Positions 1 through 8,313 of a DNA stretch of 64,000 nucleotides are shown one piece after another. Source of the stretch: Micromonospora sp. MA102 (GTDB lineage: Bacteria > Actinomycetota > Actinomycetes > Mycobacteriales > Micromonosporaceae); the NCBI RefSeq assembly GCF_025460765.1, contig NZ_JAMWEG010000008.1:186001-250000 (forward strand). Reading direction: 5' to 3'. The notes beneath the pieces are model-generated. The model saw only the letters and a program-made list of their open reading frames with translations, was not told the origin of the DNA and made no database searches. Numbering within the stretch: position 1 is the stretch's first letter; each line of letters begins with the position of its first letter. Position numbers and translations under genes: made by a program.

Positions 1-2526
1 GTCCAGGATCCGCTTGGCCAGCGCGAAGTCCGCCGGATAGGCGGTGTCCACAAAGTCCCCGTCGATGACCAGGAAGTCGGGCTTCGCCGCGCGGATCTCG
101 CGGAGCGTACGGCGGGCCTGGGCGACCAGGTCGCTGTCCGGGTTCTCGGCCACGAACTGGGCGTCGGACATGACGGCGAAACGCCAGGGCGCCCCGTCGA
201 CCGTGCCGTCGCGCAGCACCACCCGGTCGGTGATGTTCGGCTCCTCCGGCGCCTGCACCGTCGGGGGCACCCGGGCCACCAGGTCGTCGATGACGACCTC
301 GCTCTTGTACTGCTTGGCCGGGTCGGTCTCGGCCACGTAGAACCGGCGCACCCGCACCGGGTACTGCACGCCGGGCGGGACGGTGAACTCGACGTACCGC
401 CAGCCGGTCCAGGTCAGGTAGGGACCGCGCAGCACGAACTGGGTGTCCTGGGCGTCGTGCAGGTGCAGGCTGGGCCACTCGCCGGTGCCGTTGGCCTTGA
501 TCCACATGCCGAACGCCTGCGGCTGACCGGGCACGTCGATCCAGGCCGGCGGGTCCGCGTACGCGGCGCGCGTGCCGGTGGACTGGCCGAAGTCGTACGA
601 CATCCTGAGGCCGGTGCCGGTGTGCCCCTCGGCCGGGGCGACCGCCCCGCTGGCCCGCGCCTGGCTGAACTTCCAGGAGGCGGCGTCGTCGAAGCCGGCC
701 ACGGGCACGTCGGTGAGCCCGACGGTGACCGGGAGCACGGTGGTCTTCGCGCCGACCCGCACGGTGACCAGCGCCGAGCCGGTGCCGCCGAGCGCGGTGA
801 CCGCCAGGTTGCCGTCGGCCGTGGGGGTGACGCTGAGCAGGTCGTGGTCGTACTCGAGCTTCAGGTCGGCCGGCTCGATCGGCGCGGTGTTGCCTTCCGC
901 GTCGTAGCCGACCACGCCGAACAGGCCGCTGTCGCCCTGCTGGTTGAGGCCGAGCCGGTCCACCGTGGAGTCGACGCGCTGCAGCGGGCCGAGGACGGTC
1001 AGGTCGAGGGTGCCGCGCGCCGATCCGCGCCAGGCCGTGACGGTGCTGCGCCCGGCCCTACCGGCCCGGAACACGCCGTCGTCGACGGTGCCCTGGGCGG
1101 CCGGGTCGGCCCGCCAGTGCGGCGCGCCGGCGGCCGGACCGTACGTCTCGTCGTAGCCCGCCGCGGTGAGCCGGCGGGTCAGGCCGGGGAAGACCCGGTC
1201 GGGGCGGCCGCCGCGGATCGGGGCGACGCCCGGCGCGGCGGTCGGGTCGCTCGCGGTCTCCAGCCAGTAGCCGGTGAGCCGGCCGCTGCCCTGCGGGGCG
1301 TAGATGGCCAGGCCGTTCGGCACCGGCCGCTCGCTGCCGTCGGAGGGGCTGTTCTCCACCTGGACCGCCGCCGCGCCCGGCTCCCGGGCCAGCAGCGTGG
1401 AGGAGCCGCCGCCGTCGAGGTTGAGCGCGTTCCACGCGCCCAGCTCGACCATCATCCGGCCCATCTCGGTCTGGGTGACGCCCCGGCTGTCCACCTGCCG
1501 GCCGTCCACCGTCAGCATGACCATCCGGCGGCCGTCGGCGGAGAAGCCGACCGAGGTGCGCGGCGCCAGGCTGTCGTCGGCGATGGTCTGCACCACGCCG
1601 TCGCGGACCAGCACACTGCCGCCGCCGACCGCGGCGCGCGGGCTGCTCCCGTCGGACGCCTTCGGCCGCCAGGTCAGGTCGACCGGATCGCCGGGGCGCA
1701 GCGCGGCGAGCGCGTCGGCGCCGGCCTCGCGGCCGAGGACCACGGTGGTCCCGGCCGGGATCGGGCCCTCCCCCGCCGTGGTGGCCACGGTGGCGACCCG
1801 ACCGCCGGTCACCGTCACCTCGACCACCCGCGCGGCGCCCTCGACGGCCCGCTTGCGGGTGTACGACCCCCAGAGCGGGGTGAAGACGCCAAGGCCGTCG
1901 CGCTGCACCATGTTGTTGAACTGGGTGAGCGGCACCGGCCCGGCGGGCAGGGTGGCGGTGCCCTCGAAGCCGACCTGGATGACCCGGCCGATCCCCTCGG
2001 CGCTGACCGCGGCGGCGTTGGTGTGGCCGGCCACCGGCGACTGGACCAGCTCGCCGGAGCGGATGCCGATGCCCTGGGCGGCGCCGGAGGCGTTGATGTC
2101 GAAGAAGTCACCGTTGACCGCGGCCACCGCCCGGGAGCGGTCCACCGCCGCGCGCAGCGGCTCGTCGCGGGTGACGGCGCCGGAGTTGACGTAGTCGACG
2201 GCGAGGCCGCCGGAGAGGTCGGCGGTGAGGGCGTCGGCCCGCAGCCAGCCGTCGGCGTCGTAGCGGTCGAAGGAGGTCAGATCGAGTCCGGGGGCGACCG
2301 GACGGGTGGTCTTCGCGGTCTCCAGGCCGTCGGCCGGCTCCACACCGGCCTGGCCGGCGAGGGCGACCGCGGAGTCGGGACGGGAGGAGGCGGCCGGCGC
2401 GTCCTCGGCCGGGGTACGCGGCTGGGCCGCCGCCGCCACACCGGGCGGGACCGGAGCGGTGAGGGTGAGCAGCGGCGTCAGCAGCAGGACGCCGGCGAGA
2501 CGGGCGGATCGACTGCGGATTCGCAT
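1..2526 (-). CDS. Secreted phosphodiester glycosidase with C-terminal metallophosphoesterase (partial)
   Basis: The 3' end is cut by the window edge; 842 codons are visible. The ATG at 2526 opens a signal peptide (Arg-rich start, hydrophobic core, cleavage probably near residue 35 after GVAAAA). A phosphodiester glycosidase (NAGPA, DUF2233-type) domain follows: AAVNGDFFD near residue 137 and LNLDGGGSSTLL near 373 are its signatures. An Ig-like/beta-sandwich stretch comes next. From about residue 780, RFAVMSDAQF and DFLVIDGDFVD start a calcineurin-like metallophosphoesterase domain that runs off the window. By family knowledge the first domain cleaves sugar-phosphodiester bonds; this two-domain form is probably an exported cell-wall or exopolysaccharide hydrolase, substrate unknown. 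The 5' region (2527-2600) is AT-rich for this genome and includes GAAG/CTTC inverted arms, so it probably holds the promoter. Confidence 0.85.
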   Translation of the reverse strand, partial: MRIRSRSARLAGVLLLTPLLTLTAPVPPGVAAAAQPRTPAEDAPAASSRPDSAVALAGQAGVEPADGLETAKTTRPVAPGLDLTSFDRYDADGWLRADALTADLSGGLAVDYVNSGAVTRDEPLRAAVDRSRAVAAVNGDFFDINASGAAQGIGIRSGELVQSPVAGHTNAAAVSAEGIGRVIQVGFEGTATLPAGPVPLTQFNNMVQRDGLGVFTPLWGSYTRKRAVEGAARVVEVTVTGGRVATVATTAGEGPIPAGTTVVLGREAGADALAALRPGDPVDLTWRPKASDGSSPRAAVGGGSVLVRDGVVQTIADDSLAPRTSVGFSADGRRMVMLTVDGRQVDSRGVTQTEMGRMMVELGAWNALNLDGGGSSTLLAREPGAAAVQVENSPSDGSERPVPNGLAIYAPQGSGRLTGYWLETASDPTAAPGVAPIRGGRPDRVFPGLTRRLTAAGYDETYGPAAGAPHWRADPAAQGTVDDGVFRAGRAGRSTVTAWRGSARGTLDLTVLGPLQRVDSTVDRLGLNQQGDSGLFGVVGYDAEGNTAPIEPADLKLEYDHDLLSVTPTADGNLAVTALGGTGSALVTVRVGAKTTVLPVTVGLTDVPVAGFDDAASWKFSQARASGAVAPAEGHTGTGLRMSYDFGQSTGTRAAYADPPAWIDVPGQPQAFGMWIKANGTGEWPSLHLHDAQDTQFVLRGPYLTWTGWRYVEFTVPPGVQYPVRVRRFYVAETDPAKQYKSEVVIDDLVARVPPTVQAPEEPNITDRVVLRDGTVDGAPWRFAVMSDAQFVAENPDSDLVAQARRTLREIRAAKPDFLVIDGDFVDTAYPADFALAKRILD

Positions 2527-2617
2527 GGACCACAGTCAACCCGAGACTGAACAGAAGTTTCAATACCCTCCGGCTGAACCGAAGAAAAACTTCAGCACCC
2601 GTCGACCGTGGACGCGA

Positions 2618-2649
2618 AGAGGGGCACGGCCCGCAGGCCGTGCCCCTCT
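2618..2649 (-). terminator. Intrinsic-type terminator after rho
   Basis: A perfect 14-bp stem (arms 2618-2631 and 2636-2649) with the 4-base loop CGCA lies 16 bases past the rho stop codon. There is no clear U-tract, as is usual in this genome. It also separates rho from the glycosidase gene downstream. Confidence 0.75.
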
Positions 2650-2665
2650 CCGGAGGTCCGTCAGG

Positions 2666-4759
2666 TCACTCGCCCGGGGTGGACTTCGCGATCTGCATCA
2701 GGAACTCGATGTTCGTGCGGGACTGCTTGAGCCGGTCCAGCAGGAGGTCGAGCGCCGCCTGCGAGTCCAGCGAGTGCAGCACCTTGCGGAGCTTGTGGAT
2801 GATCGCCAGCTCCTCCGGCGCGAGCAGGACCTCCTCCTTGCGGGTGCCGGAGGGGTTGATGTCGATCGCCGGGAAGACCCGCTTGTCGGCGATCTTCCGG
2901 TCCAGCTTCAGCTCGGCGTTGCCGGTGCCCTTGAACTCCTCGAAGATGACCGTGTCGGCCATCGAGCCGGTCTCCACCAGCGCCGTCGCGAGGATGGTCA
3001 GCGAGCCACCGTTCTCGATGTTCCGCGCCGCGCCCAGGAAGCGCTTCGGCGGGTAGAGCGCGGTGGAGTCGATACCACCCGACATGATCCGGCCGCTGGC
3101 CGGCGCCGCCAGGTTGTACGACCGGCCCAGCCGGGTGACCGAGTCGAGCAGCACGACAACGTCGTGGCCCAGCTCGACCAGGCGCTTCGCCCGCTCGATC
3201 GCCAGCTCCGCCACCGTGGTGTGGTCCTGCGGCGGACGGTCGAACGTGGCCGCGATGACCTCGCCCTTCACCGACCGCTGCATGTCGGTGACCTCTTCCG
3301 GCCGCTCGTCGACCAGCACCACCATGAGGTGGCACTCCGGGTTGTTGCGGGTGATCGCGTTCGCGATCGCCTGCAGCACCATCGTCTTACCCGCCTTCGG
3401 CGGCGAGACGATCAGCGCCCGCTGACCCTTGCCGATCGGCATCACCAGGTCGATCACCCGGGTGGTGAGGATGTGCGGCTCGGTCTCCAGCCGCAGCCGC
3501 TCCTGCGGGTACAGCGGAGTGAGCTTGTAGAACTCCGGCCGGCGCTTCGCCTCGTCCGGCTCCATCCCGTTGATGGTGTCGAGCCGGACCAGCGGGTTGT
3601 ACTTGTCGCGCCGCTGCTCGCTGCCACCGTCGCGGGCGGCCCGGACCGCACCGGTGATCGCGTCACCGCGGCGCAGGCCGTACTTCTTGATCTGGGACAT
3701 CGAGACGTACACGTCGTTCGGGCCGGCCAGGTAGCCGGTGGTCCGGACGAAGGCGTAGTTGTCGAGCACGTCGATGATGCCGGCGACCGGGACGAGCACG
3801 TCGTCCTCGCCGACCTGCGGCTCGCGGCCGCCACCGTCGCCGCCCTCGGGGCGGTCGCCGCGGCCGCGCCGGCGGTCCCGGAACCGGCTGCGCCGGCCGC
3901 GCCGGCCGCCGCCCTCGCCGTCGTCGTCACCCTCGTCGTTGCGCTCGGCGCGCTGCCCGCGGTCGTTGCGGTCGCCCCGGTCATTGCGCTCGTTGCGCTC
4001 GCCCCGGTCGGCACGCTCGCCCCGCTCGGCACGCTCGCCCCGCTCGTTGCGCTCACCCCGGTCGGTGCGCTCGGCACGCTCGCCCCGCTCGTTGCGCTCG
4101 CCCCGGTCGGTGCGCTCGCCCCGGTCGGTGCGCTCGCCCCGCTCGGCACGGTCGCCCCGCTCGGCACGCTCGCCACCGCGCTCGGCACGCTCGCCGCCAC
4201 GCTCGGCACGCTCGGTCCGCTCGCCGCCACGCTCGGCGCGCTCACGGCCCCGGCCCTCGCCACGCTCGCCACGCTCCGGCCGCTCGGCCCGATCGGCACG
4301 CTCGCCGGTCTCGGCGGGAGCCTCCTCGGTCCGCGTCTCGGCCGGTCGCGCCTCGGTGGTCGCGGCGGCCGCACGGGTCCGGCGGCCGCGGGTGCGGCCC
4401 TCGGTCGCCTCGGCGGCCGGAGCCGGCTCGGCGGTGCGACGCTCGGTCTCGGCCCGCTCCTCGCGGACCTCGGCGTGCACCTCCTCACGGGCGGTCGCGG
4501 CCGCGGCCGCGACCTCGGCCCGCGGTCGAGGGGTTCCGGCGGCGGCGCCGCCCTGCCGCTCGGTGATCGCGCTGATCAGCTCGCCCTTGCGCATGCGAGC
4601 CGTACCGGAGATACCGAGCGACGCGGCCAGGCTCTGAAGCTCAGGCAGCAGCATCGCCGACAGGCCGGTGCCGCTGCGCCGACGGCGTGTGGGGGCGGCA
4701 GTGGTGGCATCGCCAGCGACGTTGGAAACATCCGACGTCACGTCGGTGGTGTCGCTCAA
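2666..4759 (-). CDS. rho: Transcription termination factor Rho
   Basis: ATP-dependent RNA helicase that releases transcripts (hexamer, cytoplasm). I chose a TTG start at 4759 because GGAAGG lies just upstream and residues 1-10 (MSDTTDVTSD) look like a normal Rho start; this gives 697 aa, far above the roughly 420 aa of E. coli Rho. The N-terminal helical domain is at about residues 35-72 (LPELQSLAASLGI), the RNA-binding OB fold starts near 315 (DDVLVPVAGIIDVLDNYAF), and Walker A SPPKAGKT is near 455, followed by DERPEEVTDM and the C-terminal ATPase core. Between residues about 72 and 312 is an Arg/Glu/Asp/Gly-rich low-complexity insertion typical of actinobacterial Rho but long here. The gene follows thrB, a common actinobacterial order, with its own 294-base leader. 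Confidence 0.97.
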   Translation of the reverse strand: MSDTTDVTSDVSNVAGDATTAAPTRRRRSGTGLSAMLLPELQSLAASLGISGTARMRKGELISAITERQGGAAAGTPRPRAEVAAAAATAREEVHAEVREERAETERRTAEPAPAAEATEGRTRGRRTRAAAATTEARPAETRTEEAPAETGERADRAERPERGERGEGRGRERAERGGERTERAERGGERAERGGERAERGDRAERGERTDRGERTDRGERNERGERAERTDRGERNERGERAERGERADRGERNERNDRGDRNDRGQRAERNDEGDDDGEGGGRRGRRSRFRDRRRGRGDRPEGGDGGGREPQVGEDDVLVPVAGIIDVLDNYAFVRTTGYLAGPNDVYVSMSQIKKYGLRRGDAITGAVRAARDGGSEQRRDKYNPLVRLDTINGMEPDEAKRRPEFYKLTPLYPQERLRLETEPHILTTRVIDLVMPIGKGQRALIVSPPKAGKTMVLQAIANAITRNNPECHLMVVLVDERPEEVTDMQRSVKGEVIAATFDRPPQDHTTVAELAIERAKRLVELGHDVVVLLDSVTRLGRSYNLAAPASGRIMSGGIDSTALYPPKRFLGAARNIENGGSLTILATALVETGSMADTVIFEEFKGTGNAELKLDRKIADKRVFPAIDINPSGTRKEEVLLAPEELAIIHKLRKVLHSLDSQAALDLLLDRLKQSRTNIEFLMQIAKSTPGE
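3945..4275 (-). repeat. Low-complexity repeats coding the RGER insertion of Rho
   Basis: Degenerate units of about 9-18 bases encode runs such as ERGERAERTDRGERNERG inside Rho. The repeats are in frame, so copy number can vary without breaking the protein. Family knowledge: similar disordered insertions in actinobacterial Rho bind RNA with low sequence specificity. Confidence 0.8.
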
Positions 4760-5053
4760 TGGATTCCTTCCCTCGATAGGCCGGGGCTGCCCGGAGTCGA
4801 GAACAGGTGGCCGGGCGGCCTCGGTGCACCCGCCTCGCATGGACGCGTCGCGGGAGTCTGTGACACAGCAGCCGGTCGGTATCCCGACTCACCAACATCG
4901 GTGAGCAGGTCTCGCCGTCTGCGGCGACCTGTGGAAACTGCGGCGCGGCGTGGGCCTTTGGCAGGGGTGACGGGCTGACCGCCGAGAGCTTCGGGGGTGC
5001 GCCGACCCGCAGGAGATCGCATGCTTCGCGGCTGTGCTAGGTGTAGAGCGTAA
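4760..5053 (-). promoter_or_regulatory. rho leader / promoter region
   Basis: These 294 bases between thrB and rho contain no convincing gene. An interrupted stem-loop sits at 4906-4931 (CAGGT+CGCCG against CGGCG+ACCTG, loop TCTG). Just past the thrB stop the minus strand reads TTGATT then TACACCTAGC, an AT-rich patch that could be the rho promoter. rho genes are often autoregulated by termination in a long leader; that this happens here is inference. Confidence 0.4.
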
Positions 5054-5998
5054 TCAACTCTTCCGACCTGCGGCAACAGGGTCCCGCTCGGCGTGTCCCA
5101 GTCTACCCCGGGTGACCCGGGCACCGCTGACGTCTATCGGCAACTCCCACCGGCGCCAATCTGTTCCCGCCTCGAATCCCGCGGGGACCTGGGACAACGC
5201 CAACACGGTCGGCCCCGCACCACTGACCACAGCCGCCACACCGGCCGCACGGAGCGCGGCCACGAGGGCGGCGGTGGCCGGCATCCCCTCGGCCCGGTAG
5301 TCCTGGTGCAGCCGGTCGACGGTGCCGGGAAGCAGCAGCGTCGGGTCGGCGGTCAGTGCATGCACCAGCAGCGCGGCCCGGCCCGCGTTCAGCGCCGCGT
5401 CGCCGTGCGGCACGGTGGCCGGCAGCGCCGCCCGGGCGACCGAGGTCAGGCCGCGCTCGCCCGGGACGAAGACGGTGGGCCGGACCGCCTCGGCCACTGG
5501 CAGGGTGACCGCCCGCGCGCCGGCCGGCTCCGTCCAGGCGACCGTGAAGCCGCCGAGCAGGCACGGCGCCACGTTGTCGGGGTGCCCCTCCAGCTCGGAG
5601 GCGAGCCGGAGCGCGGCGGCGTCGTCCAGCCGCGCGGCACCGTCGGCGACCAGCGCCCGGGCCAGCAGGACCCCGGCCACGATGGCCGCCGAGGAGGACC
5701 CGAGGCCGCGCGCCTGCGGGATCCGGTTGACGCACTCCAGCGCCAGCCCGGCCGGCTGCGCGCCGAGCACGTCGAAGGCCGCCCGCATGGCGGTCACCAC
5801 CAGGTGCCGTTCGTCGCCGGGCAGCTCGCCGGCGCCCTCCCCGGTCACCGCGACCCGTACGCCGCCGGCGGCCACCTCGGCCGCCACGTCGTCGTGCAGC
5901 CCGAGGGCCAGCCCGAGCGAATCGAAGCCCGGGCCGAGGTTGGCGCTGGTCGCGGGCACCCGGACCCGGACCGGACCGGAGGTGAAAGTCGTCGGCAC
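5054..5998 (-). CDS. thrB: Homoserine kinase
   Basis: Phosphorylates L-homoserine with ATP, giving O-phosphohomoserine for threonine synthase. The 314-aa protein is a GHMP kinase: PATSANLGPGFDSLGLAL at the N terminus, the ATP-binding ARGLGSSSAA loop near residue 97, and VVSGAGPTVLAL in the C-terminal GHMP domain. The start is GTG (5998); the nearby ATG at 6006 is out of frame. It lies directly upstream of rho. Unusually, it is separated from hom and thrC by about 5.7 kb of unrelated genes on the same strand. Confidence 0.95.
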   Translation of the reverse strand: MPTTFTSGPVRVRVPATSANLGPGFDSLGLALGLHDDVAAEVAAGGVRVAVTGEGAGELPGDERHLVVTAMRAAFDVLGAQPAGLALECVNRIPQARGLGSSSAAIVAGVLLARALVADGAARLDDAAALRLASELEGHPDNVAPCLLGGFTVAWTEPAGARAVTLPVAEAVRPTVFVPGERGLTSVARAALPATVPHGDAALNAGRAALLVHALTADPTLLLPGTVDRLHQDYRAEGMPATAALVAALRAAGVAAVVSGAGPTVLALSQVPAGFEAGTDWRRWELPIDVSGARVTRGRLGHAERDPVAAGRKS

Positions 5999-6068
5999 GG
6001 GCTCATGCTAGGTCCCGGCGCCGACAGCCCGCCGGATCGCCCGGACCGTGGGAAGGGCGGTCCCCCGC

Positions 6069-7313
6069 TCAGGGGGTGCGGGAGGGCTCCGACTCCTCGA
6101 CCGGGTCGGTGAGCGACAGCCGCCGGGTGGCGAGCCGCCAGCCCACCGCGTAGACCACCGTGACCAGGCCGCAGCCGGCCAGGACGACGCGCTCGTCGAT
6201 CGTGTCGACCACGAGCGCCACGACCAGCTGGCTGACCGAGATGGCGAGCGTAGCCAGCATCATGTCGGTGGCGAAGACCCGGCCGCGCAACCGGTCCGGC
6301 ACCTCGCCCTGCAGCGCGTAGTTGGAGAGCACCCAGTTGCTGCCACCGCCCAGGTGCGCCAGGAAGACCAGCATCAGCGCCAGCGGGAACCAGTTCACCA
6401 CCGACACCCCGACGTAGGCCAGGCCGTAGAGGGACATCGACAGCGCCAGGCCGGTGAGCAACCAGGCGCGGTTGCTGAGCACCCGCCGCATGAGGATCGG
6501 ACCGACCAGCGCCCCGGCGCCGCGGAAGGCGAAGAGCAGGCCGGTGCCGATCGCGCCGACCCCGTACAGCCCGGCGAGCAGCGGGAAGACGGTGAGCACG
6601 CCGTTGCCCAGGCCCACCGCCGACTTCACGGTGACCAGGGCGAGCACCCGCGGCCGGTGCGCGATGTAGCCCAGCGCCTCGCGGATCGCCGCCCAGGTGC
6701 GCGGGACGGCCACCGCCGGGTCGCGGGGCGCCTGCAACGGCCGGCGGATCCGCGCGGCCAGGGCCGCCGCCCCGGCCAGGCCGACCGCCGCCACCCAGAA
6801 GCTGGCGTACGGGCCGGCGGCGGCGCTGAGCATGCCGCCCAGCGAGGCGCCGACCACGGTCATGGTGCCCCAGGCCGAGCCGGCGATCGCGTTGCCGGCG
6901 GCCAGGTCGTCCGGGTCGAGCACGTTGGGCAGGGCGGCCTGGGCGGCCGGCGAGTAGAACGCCTTCGCCACCGCCACGGCGGCGATCGACACCAGGGCCA
7001 GCCAGGCGGTGCCGGCGCTCCGGACGCCGAGCAGGAGCAGGATGCCGGCCAGCGCGGCCAGGTTGGCAGCCATCATGATCTTCCGGCGGTCGAACCGGTC
7101 GGCGATGGTGCCGGTGTACGGGAGCAGCAGGGCGGTCATGCCGGTGTCCACGGCGAGCACCAGCGCCCCCCACACCCCGCTGCCGGTCAGTTCCGGCAGC
7201 AGCACCAGCAGCGGCACCATGACGAACCAGTCGGCGCCGAAGACCACCAGCTCGGCGAGGAAGAGGTTGCGGAAGTCGCGGTTGCGGACGAGGACCGAGA
7301 CGGTGGGTGACAC
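6069..7313 (-). CDS. MFS transporter
   Basis: A 414-aa integral membrane protein with about 12 hydrophobic segments, starting at GTG 7313 (MSPTVSVLVRNRDFRNLFLA). TGTIADRFDRRKIMM is the loop 2-3 signature of the major facilitator superfamily, and RGRVFATDMM fits the second half. It resembles the MFS_3/enterobactin-exporter-like group of putative drug or siderophore exporters. The substrate cannot be read from sequence. It follows the deacetylase gene by only 9 bases, so the two are probably co-transcribed. Confidence 0.88.
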   Translation of the reverse strand: MSPTVSVLVRNRDFRNLFLAELVVFGADWFVMVPLLVLLPELTGSGVWGALVLAVDTGMTALLLPYTGTIADRFDRRKIMMAANLAALAGILLLLGVRSAGTAWLALVSIAAVAVAKAFYSPAAQAALPNVLDPDDLAAGNAIAGSAWGTMTVVGASLGGMLSAAAGPYASFWVAAVGLAGAAALAARIRRPLQAPRDPAVAVPRTWAAIREALGYIAHRPRVLALVTVKSAVGLGNGVLTVFPLLAGLYGVGAIGTGLLFAFRGAGALVGPILMRRVLSNRAWLLTGLALSMSLYGLAYVGVSVVNWFPLALMLVFLAHLGGGSNWVLSNYALQGEVPDRLRGRVFATDMMLATLAISVSQLVVALVVDTIDERVVLAGCGLVTVVYAVGWRLATRRLSLTDPVEESEPSRTP

Positions 7314-7322
7314 GCCGGAACC

Positions 7323-8144
7323 CTATCGGGCCGCTCCCAGGACGGCGGCGCGGCGCAGCAGTTCGGAGACGGTGACGAAGGTGTAGCCGCGGGCGCGCAG
7401 CCCGGTGATCATGTCGGGCAGGCCCCCGAGTGCGACGAGCCGCCGCTCGGGGCCGACGTCGTGACCGAGCAGGATGGTGCCGGGCCGCACGTCGGCCACG
7501 ATCCGCCGGGCGTGTCCGGCCGGGTCGTGCGGGTATTCCGCCTCGACCATCTGGAGGGTCCAGAGGACCAGCCGGTAGTTGAGCCGGGCGGCGGCGTGGA
7601 GCACCGCGCCGCCCAGGTGCCCCCAGGGCGGACGCAGCAGCCGGGGCGCCACCCCGGTGGCCGCCGCGATCGCCTCGTGGCTGCGACGCAGGTCGTCGTA
7701 CGCGGCGTGGGCGTCCATCCGGGCCAGGTCGTGGTGCGCCCAGCTGTGGTTGCCCACCTCGTGCCCACCCAGCCGGTCGCGGACCAGCGCGGCGTGCCGG
7801 CGAGCCCGCTCCCCGACCAGGAAGAAGGTGGCCGGCACCCGGTGCTCGGCCAGGGTGTCCAGCACCATGGGGGTCCACTGTGGCTGCGGCCCGTCGTCGA
7901 ACGTCAGCGCGACCAGCGGGTCGCCGGTGCGGACCGCCCAGACGACCTCGACCCCACCGCCGCCCACCTGCTGGTAGCGGCTACCCAGGGTGGCGCTGGC
8001 CGGTCCGCCGGCGAGCGGGAGCCGGCGGTCGGCGACCCAGGTGGTCTGCACGGTGGCGGCGACACCCAGCGCGGCGCCCCCGGCCAGCAGCGCGGTGCGG
8101 CGCAGCACCCTGCGCCTGCCCCACCGGGCCACGCCGTCCGCCAT
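7323..8144 (-). CDS. Exported polysaccharide deacetylase (CE4/NodB)
   Basis: The 273-aa protein carries the NodB-homology motifs of carbohydrate esterase family 4: VALTFDDGPQPQ (general base and metal Asp), EVGNHSWAHHDL (metal His residues), LRPPWGHLG and ILLGHD. Family members remove N- or O-acetyl groups from chitin, peptidoglycan or xylan. I chose ATG 8144 because it puts a twin-Arg-like signal or anchor (GRRRVLRRTALLAGGAALG) at residues 8-26; the frame stays open upstream to 8456, but that stretch is low quality and overlaps a terminator. Action outside the membrane is inferred from the signal. Confidence 0.88.
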   Translation of the reverse strand: MADGVARWGRRRVLRRTALLAGGAALGVAATVQTTWVADRRLPLAGGPASATLGSRYQQVGGGGVEVVWAVRTGDPLVALTFDDGPQPQWTPMVLDTLAEHRVPATFFLVGERARRHAALVRDRLGGHEVGNHSWAHHDLARMDAHAAYDDLRRSHEAIAAATGVAPRLLRPPWGHLGGAVLHAAARLNYRLVLWTLQMVEAEYPHDPAGHARRIVADVRPGTILLGHDVGPERRLVALGGLPDMITGLRARGYTFVTVSELLRRAAVLGAAR

Positions 8145-8262
8145 CGCCCCGCTCCCGGTCCGCCCGGCCGCCCCGGCTCGGCGGGACGGGCCGACACTCA
8201 CGGTGAGATACGGCTCACTCACCGTACCGCCGGCGGGAGGGTTTCCACCGTCCCCCGAAGGG

Positions 8263-8300
8263 GAGAGGTGACCGTCCCCGGCGGGGGACGGCCACCTCTC
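8263..8300 (-). terminator. Terminator after the RND exporter gene
   Basis: A 16-bp stem with one mismatch (GAGAGGTG and CCGTCCCC against GGGGACGG and CACCTCTC, loop GGCG) lies 14 bases past the RND stop. It implies that the deacetylase/MFS pair is transcribed separately. Confidence 0.75.
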
Positions 8301-8313
8301 GGGGCTCCGGGGG

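Noticed and set aside
457..2550. A 697-codon open frame on the plus strand opposite the phosphodiester glycosidase
   Set aside because: It is Arg/Gly/Ala/Val-rich without domains and mirrors a well-supported gene; in very GC-rich DNA the opposite strand often stays open.
2306..4978. An 890-codon plus-strand frame across rho
   Set aside because: Its repeats (LAPLGTLAP-like) are the complement of the Rho insertion; Rho on the minus strand is certain.
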